A stretch of 46,992 nucleotides of DNA from Verrucomicrobium sp. (GTDB taxonomy: Bacteria > Verrucomicrobiota > Verrucomicrobiia > Limisphaerales > UBA9464): positions 1 to 46,992 of the forward strand of contig JAJTFN010000044.1 in NCBI GenBank assembly GCA_021298285.1, read 5' to 3'. The translations under genes and the position numbers were made by a program. Positions 24,276 through 33,199 of this stretch are shown here, piece after piece. Below the pieces are notes generated by a model that was not told the origin of the DNA, did not search any database, and was given only the letters and a program-made list of their open reading frames with translations. The first letter of the stretch is position 1, and the number at the start of each line of letters is the position of its first letter.

Positions 24276-25415
24276 CTACTCCTTGCCACCCAGGAACAGC
24301 AGGGCGACGTCGAGGATGAAGAGCAGCACGATGGTGATCTCCAGCGCCATCATCCAGCGGTTGGCGTGGTCGGACTTCAGCAACTCGTGCAGCTCGCCCA
24401 CGGTCTTGAGCTTCTCCTCGACGCCCCGCTTCCAGTCGGCGAGATGGAACCGGCTGGCCGCCGTCTCGTAGATCTTGGCGAGGTGCCAGTCGCCGAGGAA
24501 CTTGTTGATGTTCGACAGCTCGTCGCTGAATCGGGCCATGTCGATGCGCAGTTCGCGCAGTCCGGTGATCAGGGCCTTGCGCGTGCGCATGGGGGCCCCG
24601 GCGAGGTCCCGGTAGCTGCGCTCGAGCACGAGGTCGAGGTGCCGGTCGTAGGCCTCCAGCTCGGCGAGCTGGAGGTTGGCCACCTCGATCGCGTAGAGGC
24701 ATTCCTCCCACTCGCCGGGTTCATCGACCAGGAGGGCCGAATCCCAGTCGATGACGGCAAGGTCGTGCTGGTAGTAGCTGAGGTGGCGGGCGGTGGATTC
24801 CTGGACCTCCTGCTGGGAGAGGCGCGCCGGATCGTGCTCCTGGTTGAGCAGGCCCGCGATCGATTCCCGGTGGGAGGCGAGCCAGGCTTCCGAGCGGAAC
24901 GGGACGCCATCCTCTGCCGGGGGGCGGAGGCAGAAGACCGTGTAGGCCTCCTCCTCCGAGAGGGCCTCGTTGGGCCGGAGGACCCAGGGTGCCAGCTCGG
25001 TGCGGATCCGTTCGGCCAACCCGCGGACCTCGGCGTCGAGGCTGGCCTGATGGAAGTGCAGGTCATGGTAGGCCACCAGATCGGCCAACCCGTCGACCTC
25101 GAAGGGAACCCGGGCCCGGATGCTGATCGCACCGATCGGCAGGATCTTGGCCTCGAGGTGGACCTGCACCTTTCCATGCGGACCGGTTCGGTCCTCCGGG
25201 CTGAGGCGGATCATGCGCGGACGGTAGAAGACCAGGTGCTTGGGATTCCGCTTCGACGCATCGAGGCGGTACTCGGACAACGGATGGCCCAGGAGACTGG
25301 CCGGGAGTTCCCTGGACAGCTCGTAGGCGATGTCGTAGGCGAAGAAATAGACCACCTCGCCCCGCAGGCGGCCGGTTCTGCCGACCGCGTCTGCACCGGG
25401 GGAATCCGCGTTCAT
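24276..25415 (-). CDS. DUF155/RMD1-like membrane-anchored protein
   Basis: A 379-residue protein of unknown function. The N-terminal half includes GEVVYFFAYDIAYELSREL and a long mixed alpha/beta part. The second half is helical (about 230-345), and one C-terminal membrane segment, ALEITIVLLFILDVALLF, ends with a short LGGKE tail. The order of a soluble domain, helical hairpin and last-helix anchor resembles the RMD1/YagE (DUF155) family; this is a moderate-confidence match from memory. It starts at MNADSPGADA (25415), 58 bases after the threonine aldolase stop, and is followed by rsmH after 30 bases. Confidence 0.75.
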   Translation of the reverse strand: MNADSPGADAVGRTGRLRGEVVYFFAYDIAYELSRELPASLLGHPLSEYRLDASKRNPKHLVFYRPRMIRLSPEDRTGPHGKVQVHLEAKILPIGAISIRARVPFEVDGLADLVAYHDLHFHQASLDAEVRGLAERIRTELAPWVLRPNEALSEEEAYTVFCLRPPAEDGVPFRSEAWLASHRESIAGLLNQEHDPARLSQQEVQESTARHLSYYQHDLAVIDWDSALLVDEPGEWEECLYAIEVANLQLAELEAYDRHLDLVLERSYRDLAGAPMRTRKALITGLRELRIDMARFSDELSNINKFLGDWHLAKIYETAASRFHLADWKRGVEEKLKTVGELHELLKSDHANRWMMALEITIVLLFILDVALLFLGGKE

Positions 25416-25473
25416 GGGGAGAGGATAGCCCGCGGCGGGCGTCAGGGAAGGTTGGTGGCGCCCCGGGATGGGA

Positions 25474-26556
25474 TCAGCCCCCGGCGCACTCCCGCAGGTC
25501 GGCGGCGAAGGCCCGGACATCCTCCTCACGGGTATCCCACGAGCACATCAGGCGGCATCCTCCCTCACCGATGAAATTGTAGAAGAGCCAGCCTTTGTCC
25601 CAGAGGGCCTGGATGACGGGCTTCGGGAGGTCCACGAAGACGCTGTTGACCTGCCGCGGGAACAGCACCCGCACACCCGGGCACGGCGCGATCAGCTCGT
25701 GCAGGAGCGATGCCATGGCGTTGGCATGTGCGGCGTGCCGCAGCCAGACCCCGTCGCGCAGCATCCCGACCCATGGCGCCGACATGAAGCGCATCTTCGA
25801 GCAGAGTTGGCCGGCCTGCTTGGCCCGGTAGGCGAATTCCTCGGCCAACTCGAGGTTGAAGAACACCACCGTCTCGCCCACGTGGATGCCGTTCTTGGTG
25901 CCGCCGAACGACAGCACGTCGACGCCGGCCTGCCAGGTGATCTCGCGGGGGGCGACCCCGAGGGCCGCGACGGCATTGGCGAAGCGGGCGCCATCCATGT
26001 GGAAGCGCAACCCATGCTTCTTGGTCATGGCCCCGATGGCCCGGAGTTCCTGCGGCGTGTAAAGCGTCCCGACTTCGGTGGGCTCGGTGACGGTCACCAC
26101 CTTGGGCTTGGGGTAGTGGAGGTCGGTGCGGCGGCGCACCGCTTCCTCGATCCCTGCCGGGGTCAGCTTGCCGAGGTCTCCCGGCAGCAGCAGGAGCTTG
26201 GATCCGTTGCTGAAGAACTCCGGCGCGCCGCACTCGTCCTTTTCGACGTGGGCCACCTCGTGGCAGAGCACGCTGTGGTAGCTTTGGCAGCAGGTCGCCA
26301 AGGCCAGCGAATTGGCGGCCGTTCCGTTGAACACGAAGAAGACCTCACATGGCGTCTCGAAGAGGTCCCGGATGCGGTCGGCGGCGGCCTGGGTCCAGCG
26401 GTCGTTGCCGTAGGCCGGCTCATGGTCCTGGTTGGCCTCGGCCAGGGCGGCCCAGGCCTCCGGGGTGATCCCGGCGTAGTTGTCGGAGGCGAAGTGCCGC
26501 CGCACCCCGTCGGCGGAGCCGGTGCCGATGTTCCGGGCGGTGTTCTGCGAACTCAT
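25474..26556 (-). CDS. Low-specificity L-threonine aldolase
   Basis: PLP enzyme of fold type I that cleaves L-threonine/allo-threonine to glycine and acetaldehyde. The 360 residues contain RRHFASDNYAGITPEAW, EPAYGNDRWTQ, FFVFNGTAANSLAL, the conserved HxDGARFANA, and the PLP lysine in VDVLSFGGTKNGIHVGE. These match the beta-eliminating lyase (GLY1/LtaE) family. Start MSSQNTARN at 26556; MTAR at 26571 would add five residues. It is a single gene in a minus-strand series, with a hairpin upstream (26672-26706) that may end the phosphofructokinase transcript. Confidence 0.92.
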   Translation of the reverse strand: MSSQNTARNIGTGSADGVRRHFASDNYAGITPEAWAALAEANQDHEPAYGNDRWTQAAADRIRDLFETPCEVFFVFNGTAANSLALATCCQSYHSVLCHEVAHVEKDECGAPEFFSNGSKLLLLPGDLGKLTPAGIEEAVRRRTDLHYPKPKVVTVTEPTEVGTLYTPQELRAIGAMTKKHGLRFHMDGARFANAVAALGVAPREITWQAGVDVLSFGGTKNGIHVGETVVFFNLELAEEFAYRAKQAGQLCSKMRFMSAPWVGMLRDGVWLRHAAHANAMASLLHELIAPCPGVRVLFPRQVNSVFVDLPKPVIQALWDKGWLFYNFIGEGGCRLMCSWDTREEDVRAFAADLRECAGG

Positions 26557-26671
26557 GCGCGCGGTCATCAGACCCGAATCCACCACCGCCTGCAATCCAT
26601 GCGCCCGGTCATCGGCAACGGACGGGAAGGGCTGGACCGGGGGCGACCGGCCGGGATCCATGGAAACGCAA

Positions 26672-26706
26672 CGACCGCCGGGTGCCCGGGGGCTCCTCGG
26701 CGGTCG
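26672..26706 (-). terminator. Possible terminator after the phosphofructokinase gene
   Basis: Perfect 9-base arms CGACCGCCG / CGGCGGTCG with a 17-base loop, 35 bases after the stop of the minus-strand PFK gene. On that strand the stem is followed by TTGCGTTT, a poor T-run, so termination efficiency is doubtful. Confidence 0.35.
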
Positions 26707-26740
26707 GTGGGAATCGCTGCGGTCGGTCGGACCCTCTGGA

Positions 26741-28015
26741 TCAGGCCCGGGGGGCGAGCTTCTTCTCCACGGGGCTCTTGGCGAGCACGGTGTAGGCCGG
26801 GAGGCCGTTCTTCTGCGGAACGACCACCTGTCCCTCGATGAGCGGGGCGGCGTATTCCACGAACTTCTCGTTCGGCAGGAAACCGTCGTCGCTGATCCAG
26901 TCGCGGGGGATGAAGTGCTCGACGTTGGCGATGTTCTCCAGCGGCTCGAGCTGGATTTCCCAGCGGTACGGATTGGAGGAGAGGCGGACGATCTTGGGCA
27001 TCAGGCCGGACTGGCCGGAGACGGCGGCCCGGACGGCGGCGGTGCCGCAGGCGAAGGCCTCGTCGGCGTCGGTCAGGCTGGCGTAATGGGCGGCGGCACG
27101 CTGTGCGTAGCCGAGCTTCACCGTGCGGGTCTTGAGGTTGAGCTTGCCCTGCACGATCGAGGCCAGCGCGTCGGCCGCGCCGGAGAGCACCGGATGGCCG
27201 AAGGCGTCGAGGCGGGTCTTGTCGGCACCGATCTCCTCGCCGGCGGAATTCCGGAGACCCTCGCCGCAGACCACGATGCAGTACTTGTGCTCGGCCACCA
27301 CCTCCTTGACCCGGTTGAGGAACGCCGACTCGTCGAGGGCGATCTCCGGCAGGAGGATGATGTGCGGCGGGTTGGCCGGGTTGCCCTGCTTGGCCAGCAC
27401 GGTGCCGGCGGCGATCCAGCCGGCGGCCCGGCCCATGACCTCGACGATGCAGCAGGAGCCGTCATCGGTCGCCATGGAGCCCACGTCGAAGCCGATTTCC
27501 ATCACGGTGGCCGCGTTGTACTTGATGACCGAGCCGTAGCCTGGGCAGTGGTCGGTCGCGGGCAGGTCGTTGTCGATGGTCTTGGGCACGCCCATGACGC
27601 GCATCTCGTAGCCGCGCTTCACGGCCTCGAGGTGGATCTTGTGGGCCGTGTCCTGGGAGTCGTTGCCCCCGGCGTAGAAGAAATAGCGGATGTTGTGGGC
27701 GGCGAAGACCTCGAAGAGTCGGTCCATGTCCTTGGCCGCCTTCTCGGGCTTCTTCTTGAAATCGATCTTGTAGCGGCAGGTGCCCAGGGCGGCGGCGGGG
27801 GTGTTCCGCAGGCCTTCGATCGCCTTGGACTTCTCGTCGTTGATGTCGATCAGGTCCTCGTTGAGGATGCCCAGGATGCCGTTCTGGCCGCCGTAGATCT
27901 CCTCGATGCACTCGTGGTGTCCGGCCTCGGTGATGACCCCGGCGACGGAGGCATTGATGACGCAGGTGGGACCGCCGGACTGGGCGACCAGAAGGTTTCC
28001 GTTGAGTTCTGCCAT
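26741..28015 (-). CDS. Pyrophosphate-dependent 6-phosphofructokinase
   Basis: Phosphorylates fructose-6-phosphate reversibly, probably with PPi. The 424 residues show the PFK fold: NLLVAQSGGPTCVINASVAG at the N-terminus, AGGNDSQDTA (116-120 GGNDS) and GVPKTIDNDLP (144-150 PKTIDND). ATP enzymes usually have GGDGS and PGTIDN; Asp in place of Gly in GG-D-S and Lys in PKTIDN are the known marks of PPi use. MGRAAGWIAAG and GEGLRNSAGEEIGAD follow. Start MAELNGN at 28015; the open frame upstream to 28114 is not conserved. It is a single-gene unit, 118 bases downstream of the cusA-like start region's far end on the same strand. Confidence 0.92.
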   Translation of the reverse strand: MAELNGNLLVAQSGGPTCVINASVAGVITEAGHHECIEEIYGGQNGILGILNEDLIDINDEKSKAIEGLRNTPAAALGTCRYKIDFKKKPEKAAKDMDRLFEVFAAHNIRYFFYAGGNDSQDTAHKIHLEAVKRGYEMRVMGVPKTIDNDLPATDHCPGYGSVIKYNAATVMEIGFDVGSMATDDGSCCIVEVMGRAAGWIAAGTVLAKQGNPANPPHIILLPEIALDESAFLNRVKEVVAEHKYCIVVCGEGLRNSAGEEIGADKTRLDAFGHPVLSGAADALASIVQGKLNLKTRTVKLGYAQRAAAHYASLTDADEAFACGTAAVRAAVSGQSGLMPKIVRLSSNPYRWEIQLEPLENIANVEHFIPRDWISDDGFLPNEKFVEYAAPLIEGQVVVPQKNGLPAYTVLAKSPVEKKLAPRA

Positions 28016-28133
28016 ACGTTTAGTCCGGCAAGACTGCCCCTTGCGACACCCCGCAGCAAGCCGCAATCGTGTCGGAACCCGTCGGACATGGCCCAATTGG
28101 CCCGATCGGTCCACCGACGGCCCGTCTGGTGGT

Positions 28134-31100
28134 TCATCGGCCTCGGAACTCCCGCTCCCGGATCATCAGGAAGATGACCGGCGTCACGATGAGGATGTGG
28201 ATCAGGCTGCTCACCATGCCCCCGATGACCGGCGTGGCCAGCGGTTGCATGACCTCCACACCGGTCCGGTGGCTCCAGAAGATGGGCAGCAGCGAGGCCA
28301 CGATGGTCGCCACGGTCATCACCTTGGGGCGCAGCCTCAGGCGGGCGCCCTCGCGGATCGCCTGGACGAGGTCGGCGCGGCCGAACCGGTCGCCGAGCGC
28401 GGCCCGTCGCGCGGCCAGGGTCTCCTCGAGGTACACGACCATCACCACGCCGGTCTGGATCGCCGTGCCGAAGAGGGCGATGTACCCGACCCAGACGGCC
28501 ACGCTGAAGTTCCATCCGAGGGCCCATTGCAGGAAGACCCCGCCCGACAGCGCGAAGGGCACCGCCAGGAGCACATGGGCCGCCTCGACCGCCGAGCGGT
28601 ACACGAGGTAGAGCAGCACGAAGATGATCCCCAGCACCATGGGGACGATCTGGCGCAACGTCCGGGCCGCCCGGAGCTGGTTTTCGAACTCGCCCGAGTA
28701 GTCGAGGGTCATCCCGCCGGAGAGGGTCGGGACCACCTCCCGGTCCATGCGCTCCTTGACCTCCGAGACGAAGGATCCCAGGTCGCGGCCCTGCACGTTC
28801 GCCTGGACGTAGACCCTCAGGCGGCCGTTCTCGCTGGCGATCTCGCCCGGGCCGTCGGTGCGGTGGATCCGTGCCAGCAGGGCCAGCGGCACGGGGGTCC
28901 CGTTGGCCGTCGGCACCAGCAGGTCGCCCAGACGGTCGATGTCGTCCCGCTCCGAGGCCTCGAGGCGGACCTGGATCGGGAGCCGGGCCCGACCCTCGAT
29001 CGCGGTGCCGACACCGGCCCCGCCGATCCCGGTCTCGACCACCTCCAGCACATCCCGGACGTTGAGGCCGAACCGGGCGGCCTGCGCGCGGTCCACCTCG
29101 ATCTCGACATACGGCTTGCCCTGCACCCGGCTGGCGGCGACGCCGACCGCCCCGGGGATCGTCCGGACGATCCGCTCGATCTCGAAGGCCTTGCGCTGGA
29201 GTTCGTCGAGCGAGGCGCCAAAGACCTTGATTCCCAATTGGGCCCGGATGCCCGTGCTCAGCATGAGGATGCGGTTCTCGATCGGCTGCAGGAAGCCGGG
29301 CACGTAGCCGGGCACCTCGGAGAGCCGGTGGCTCATCTCATGGATGAGGTCCCGGGAGGTGATTCCCGGGCGCCACTCCGGGTTGCGCACCACCGCGGGC
29401 ACCGGCAGGAATCCCAGGACGAGCCGGTTGGTCGGGATCCACTCGGGCTTCAGGGTGATGGTGGTCTCGATCATCTCCACCGGGGCGGGGTCGGTGGCGG
29501 TCTCGAAGCGGCCAAGCTTGCCGGCCACGCTCTGGACCTCCGGGAACGAGCGCATGACCCGGTCCTGCCAGCTCATGATCTCCTTCACCTCGGTGAGGGA
29601 GGTGCCGGGCAGCAGCACGGGCATGAAGAGCAGGCTGCCCTCGTTGAGCGGGGGCATGAACTCGGTGCCCATGCCGCGGGCCAGGCGGGCGGTCGTCGGC
29701 CAGCCGGCCGATTCCAGGCGGGTGACCCAGCCCCGGGGCAACCCGAGCGCCAGGACCAGCGCCGCCGCGAGGATGATCGCCGCCCCGGCGAGCACGGTCT
29801 TGCGCCACTCGAGCGCCAGGCCCAGGAGCGGATCATAGATCCGCAGGAGGCCCCGCATCAGCCAGTGGTCGGACTCGCGCCGGAACGGTCCGCGCACGAG
29901 GAAGGAGCAGAGGACCGGGACCATGGTCATCGCCAGGAAGGTCGAGCCGACCATGGCGAAGGTCTTCGTGAAGGCCAGGGGGTGGAACAGCTTGCCCTCC
30001 TGGCCGGAGAGGGCGAACACCGGCACGAACGCCAGGATGATGATGGCCATGGCGAAGAACACGGGCCGGCCCACCTGGCGCGACGCCTCGAGGGTCACCC
30101 GGAGGGTCTCCGCCGGGGTGAGCCGCTCGTCGAGGCCGGCCCGACGCCGGGCGTCCTCGGCCTCCTCGGCGTGCCGGATGACATTCTCGGTCATCACGAT
30201 GGCCGCATCGACCAGCACGCCGATGGCGATGGCGATGCCCGTCAGCGACATGATGTTCGACGAGATGCCGAAGCGTTCCATCAGCAGGAACGCCGTCAGG
30301 ATGGACAGGGGCAGGGGCAGCGTGACAATGAGGATGCTGCGGAAGTGCCAGAGGAACAGGATGTGGGCGAGGGTGACGAGGATCACCTCCTCCCAGAGGG
30401 CGTGCCGGAGCGTGTCGAGGGTGCGGTCGATCAGGTCGCTGCGGTCGTAGAAGGCCCGCAGGGTGATGCCCGGCGGCAGGCTGGGCTCGATCTGGGCGAT
30501 GCGCTCGCGGACCCGCCGGATCACCTCGCGCGCGTTCTCGCCGGTCCGCATCACGACCACCCCGCCGACCCGCTCCTCGCCGTCCACGTCGAGGGATCCC
30601 CGGCGGAAATCCCCGCCCAGACGCACCTGGGCCACGTCGCGCAGGAGCACCGGGACGCCGTTGCTCTCGGACAGCACGACCTTCTCGAGATCCTCGGGAC
30701 CCTTCACCAGGCCCACGCCCCGCACGACGTATTCCCGCCCGTTCTCCTCGATGACCTTGCCGCCCACGTTCAGGTTCGCCTTGGAGACCGCCTCGACGAC
30801 CCGCCCCAGCGGAACCCCGACCGCCCTCAGTTTCGTGGACGACACCTCGATCTGGTACTGGCGGACGAACCCGCCGATCGAGGCGACCTCGGCCACGCCA
30901 GGGATGGCCTGCAACGGGTACCGCACCAGCCAATCCTGGATGCTCCGGAGGCGTCCGAGGTCGTAGCCTCCGGCGGGTGCCTTGGCCGGGTCGACCTCCA
31001 GTGAATACTGGAACACCCATCCCAGGCCCGAGGCGTCAGGACCCAGTTGGGGCACCACGCCGCCCGGCAGCGAGCCCGAGAACTGGTTGAGCCGCTCGAG

Positions 31101-31430
31101 CACGCGCGTGCGCGCGAAATAGTTGTCGATCGCGTCCTCGAACAGCACGGTGATCAGCGAGAAGCCCGTCATGCTGGTCGCCCGGACGCTCCGGACCCCG
31201 GCCAGGCCCTGCAGGTTGGCCGAGAGCGGGTAGGTGATCTGGTCTTCCACCTCCTGGGCCCCGCGGCCCGGCCAGTCCGCGAAGACGATGACCTGGTTCT
31301 CGCTGAGGTCGGGAATCGCGTCGATCGGGGTCCGATAGACGGCGCGGATCCCCAGGGCGACGAGCAGCAGGGTCCCGCAGAGCACGAGGAACCGCTGGCG
31401 GAGGGAGGCCTCGATGACTCGGTCGATCAT
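28134..31430 (-). CDS. CusA/CzcA-family heavy-metal RND efflux pump
   Basis: Inner-membrane proton-driven pump, 1098 residues, with the RND layout: two halves of a first segment, a large periplasmic loop and five segments each. Landmarks are the N-terminal MIDRVIEASLRQRFLVL, TPIDAIPDLSENQVIV (metal RND), GIAIAIGVLVDAAIVMTENV and GTEFMPPLNEG. Methionines in LLFMPVLLPG and APVEMIETT lie where CusA has copper/silver ligands, so Cu(I)/Ag(I) is favoured. The ATG at 31430 overlaps the adaptor stop (ATGA). A long alternative upstream frame overlaps cusB and is not used. Last gene of the efflux operon. Confidence 0.94.
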   Translation of the reverse strand: MIDRVIEASLRQRFLVLCGTLLLVALGIRAVYRTPIDAIPDLSENQVIVFADWPGRGAQEVEDQITYPLSANLQGLAGVRSVRATSMTGFSLITVLFEDAIDNYFARTRVLERLNQFSGSLPGGVVPQLGPDASGLGWVFQYSLEVDPAKAPAGGYDLGRLRSIQDWLVRYPLQAIPGVAEVASIGGFVRQYQIEVSSTKLRAVGVPLGRVVEAVSKANLNVGGKVIEENGREYVVRGVGLVKGPEDLEKVVLSESNGVPVLLRDVAQVRLGGDFRRGSLDVDGEERVGGVVVMRTGENAREVIRRVRERIAQIEPSLPPGITLRAFYDRSDLIDRTLDTLRHALWEEVILVTLAHILFLWHFRSILIVTLPLPLSILTAFLLMERFGISSNIMSLTGIAIAIGVLVDAAIVMTENVIRHAEEAEDARRRAGLDERLTPAETLRVTLEASRQVGRPVFFAMAIIILAFVPVFALSGQEGKLFHPLAFTKTFAMVGSTFLAMTMVPVLCSFLVRGPFRRESDHWLMRGLLRIYDPLLGLALEWRKTVLAGAAIILAAALVLALGLPRGWVTRLESAGWPTTARLARGMGTEFMPPLNEGSLLFMPVLLPGTSLTEVKEIMSWQDRVMRSFPEVQSVAGKLGRFETATDPAPVEMIETTITLKPEWIPTNRLVLGFLPVPAVVRNPEWRPGITSRDLIHEMSHRLSEVPGYVPGFLQPIENRILMLSTGIRAQLGIKVFGASLDELQRKAFEIERIVRTIPGAVGVAASRVQGKPYVEIEVDRAQAARFGLNVRDVLEVVETGIGGAGVGTAIEGRARLPIQVRLEASERDDIDRLGDLLVPTANGTPVPLALLARIHRTDGPGEIASENGRLRVYVQANVQGRDLGSFVSEVKERMDREVVPTLSGGMTLDYSGEFENQLRAARTLRQIVPMVLGIIFVLLYLVYRSAVEAAHVLLAVPFALSGGVFLQWALGWNFSVAVWVGYIALFGTAIQTGVVMVVYLEETLAARRAALGDRFGRADLVQAIREGARLRLRPKVMTVATIVASLLPIFWSHRTGVEVMQPLATPVIGGMVSSLIHILIVTPVIFLMIREREFRGR

Positions 31431-33199
31431 GGCGTGTCCTTCAGTTCGAGGCCGCAGTCGAGCATCTCGGCCCCGAAGAACGGGTTGCGCACGGTGCCGC
31501 CGAGCTGGAGCCAGCCCGCCCGCTTCGGCGCCGACGGGATGGCCCGGTCGACCATGGGGCACTCGAAGGCGCGGACGCCGGTGTCCCAGCCCTGGCGGCG
31601 GGCCGCCCGCGCCAGGTCGAGCAGCGGGCGCGACTGGTCGAGGAACCACCTGCGTGCCTCGGCGAGGGTCGTCATGGAGGCACCTGCCGGCGGTGCTGCA
31701 AGGAGCGGCAGCGGCTTCCGGAGAGCGTCTGGAGCCGACTGCGCAGGGTCGGCGGCCCAGCGTTGCAGGGAGGCCAGCCGGTCGGCGAAGCCGGGAACCT
31801 GGGCGCGGAAATCCGGCAGCCGGTCGGCCGCCAGCGCCTCGGACAACTCGGCCGAGAGGCGGAGGAAGGATGCCAGCGCCTCCGGTGCCGGGGTTCGGCC
31901 CGCCGGGGCGGCCGGCGGGGTGACGCCGCCCCCGGTGCCGCCGCGGATCTGGGCCTGCGCGTCGATGAGGAAAGCCGCCTGGCTCACGACGCGGTCGCCG
32001 TCCTCGAGGCCCTCCAGGATCTCGGCGGAGCGGTCCCCGATCCGGCCCACGCGCACGGTGCGCCGCTCGAAGGCGCCACCCCCGAGGCTCCGGTAGGCCA
32101 CCGCCTGTCGGCCGTCCCAGAGCAGCGCGCTCCGGGGCACCACCAGCGCGGTGTCGGCATGCGCGATCTCCGCCACGGCCGTGACCCGGTGCAGAAGCCG
32201 CCGCCGTCGCCCGTCGCGCGCCTGCTCGACCGGGTTGGGCACCTCGACCCGGACCCGGGCGCTGCGGGTCATCGGGTCGTAGTTCGGGTCGATGAAGCTC
32301 ACCCGTCCCGTGACCACCCCGCCGTCCCAGCTGGGCGTGGTGATGCGCGCCTCCTGCCCGACGGCCAGCCACGCGCGGTCCGCCTCGTAGGCCGTGAGCT
32401 GGACCCACATGGTCGAAAAATCGGCCGTCTCGAAGAGGCGCTCGCCCTCCGTCACGTACTGGCCTTCATACACCTGCTTGAGCACGACCGTCCCGTCGGC
32501 GCGGGCCAGGAGGTCGCTGGTGATGGCGTCGGCGGGCTTGTCCTTCAGGGCCTCCACCTGGCCCGGGGTCAGTCCCATCTGGAGCAACCGCTGGCGTGCG
32601 GAGGCGAGGATGGAAGCCATGGTTCCGGAGGCCTCGGAAGGCGACGCCTGCCGCAGCAGGGCGACATACTCCCGCTCCGCGGTGAGCAGCGAGGGTGAGT
32701 ACAGGGTGAGCAAGGGCTCCCCGGCCCGGATTTCCTGACCGACCCGGTTGACCGCCAGCCGCTCGATCCGGCCGGCGACCTGCGCGGAGACCACGCGGTG
32801 CCGCGTGTCGTCGTCGTCGATGGTGCCGGAGAGTCGCAGCGAGCGTTCCAGCGGGCCCCGGGTCACCTCGGCCGTCTCGAGGTGGATGAGCTGGATGGCG
32901 TTGGTGCCCAGGACGATCGCCGCACCGTCCATGGCGGCCCCGGCATCGCCCTCGTACACCGGCGTCAGTTCCATCCCGCAGATGGTGCAACGGCCGGGTT
33001 GGTCCGACTGGATCCACGGGTGCATGGGCGACTGGTAGAAGCGGATCTTCCGGGTCGCCGCGGACGCTCCCGCGGTGGTCTCGGGGTTCCCGCCCTTTCC
33101 GTGAGGCGGGTGGGAGGGCCGCAGTCGGCCCAGCAGGCCGGCCCCGGCGAGGGCTCCGGCGACGAAGGTCACCAGGAACAGGAATCGTTGGGAGTTCAT
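31427..33199 (-). CDS. CusB-type periplasmic adaptor with metal-binding domains at both ends
   Basis: Links the pump to the outer-membrane channel. The 590 residues carry an N-terminal anchor (FLFLVTFVAGALAGAGLLG), a heavy-metal binding domain (about 53-82: YQSPMHPWI ... CTICGMELTPV), a barrel-sandwich/hairpin adaptor core (AGRIERLAVNRVGQ, DGTVVLKQVYEGQYVTEG, LWDGRQAVAY), and a C-terminal DUF3347-like domain (about 470-590) ending with ECPMVDRAI and AEMLDCGLEL. The two added domains suggest copper capture in the periplasm. The ATG at 33199 overlaps the preceding stop by ATGA, and its own stop overlaps cusA, so the three genes are tightly coupled. Confidence 0.93.
   Translation of the reverse strand: MNSQRFLFLVTFVAGALAGAGLLGRLRPSHPPHGKGGNPETTAGASAATRKIRFYQSPMHPWIQSDQPGRCTICGMELTPVYEGDAGAAMDGAAIVLGTNAIQLIHLETAEVTRGPLERSLRLSGTIDDDDTRHRVVSAQVAGRIERLAVNRVGQEIRAGEPLLTLYSPSLLTAEREYVALLRQASPSEASGTMASILASARQRLLQMGLTPGQVEALKDKPADAITSDLLARADGTVVLKQVYEGQYVTEGERLFETADFSTMWVQLTAYEADRAWLAVGQEARITTPSWDGGVVTGRVSFIDPNYDPMTRSARVRVEVPNPVEQARDGRRRRLLHRVTAVAEIAHADTALVVPRSALLWDGRQAVAYRSLGGGAFERRTVRVGRIGDRSAEILEGLEDGDRVVSQAAFLIDAQAQIRGGTGGGVTPPAAPAGRTPAPEALASFLRLSAELSEALAADRLPDFRAQVPGFADRLASLQRWAADPAQSAPDALRKPLPLLAAPPAGASMTTLAEARRWFLDQSRPLLDLARAARRQGWDTGVRAFECPMVDRAIPSAPKRAGWLQLGGTVRNPFFGAEMLDCGLELKDTP

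Noticed and set aside
31431-32408. Extension of the CusA-like frame through the adaptor gene
   Set aside because: It is the wrong frame of cusB; the pump N-terminus is clear at 31430.
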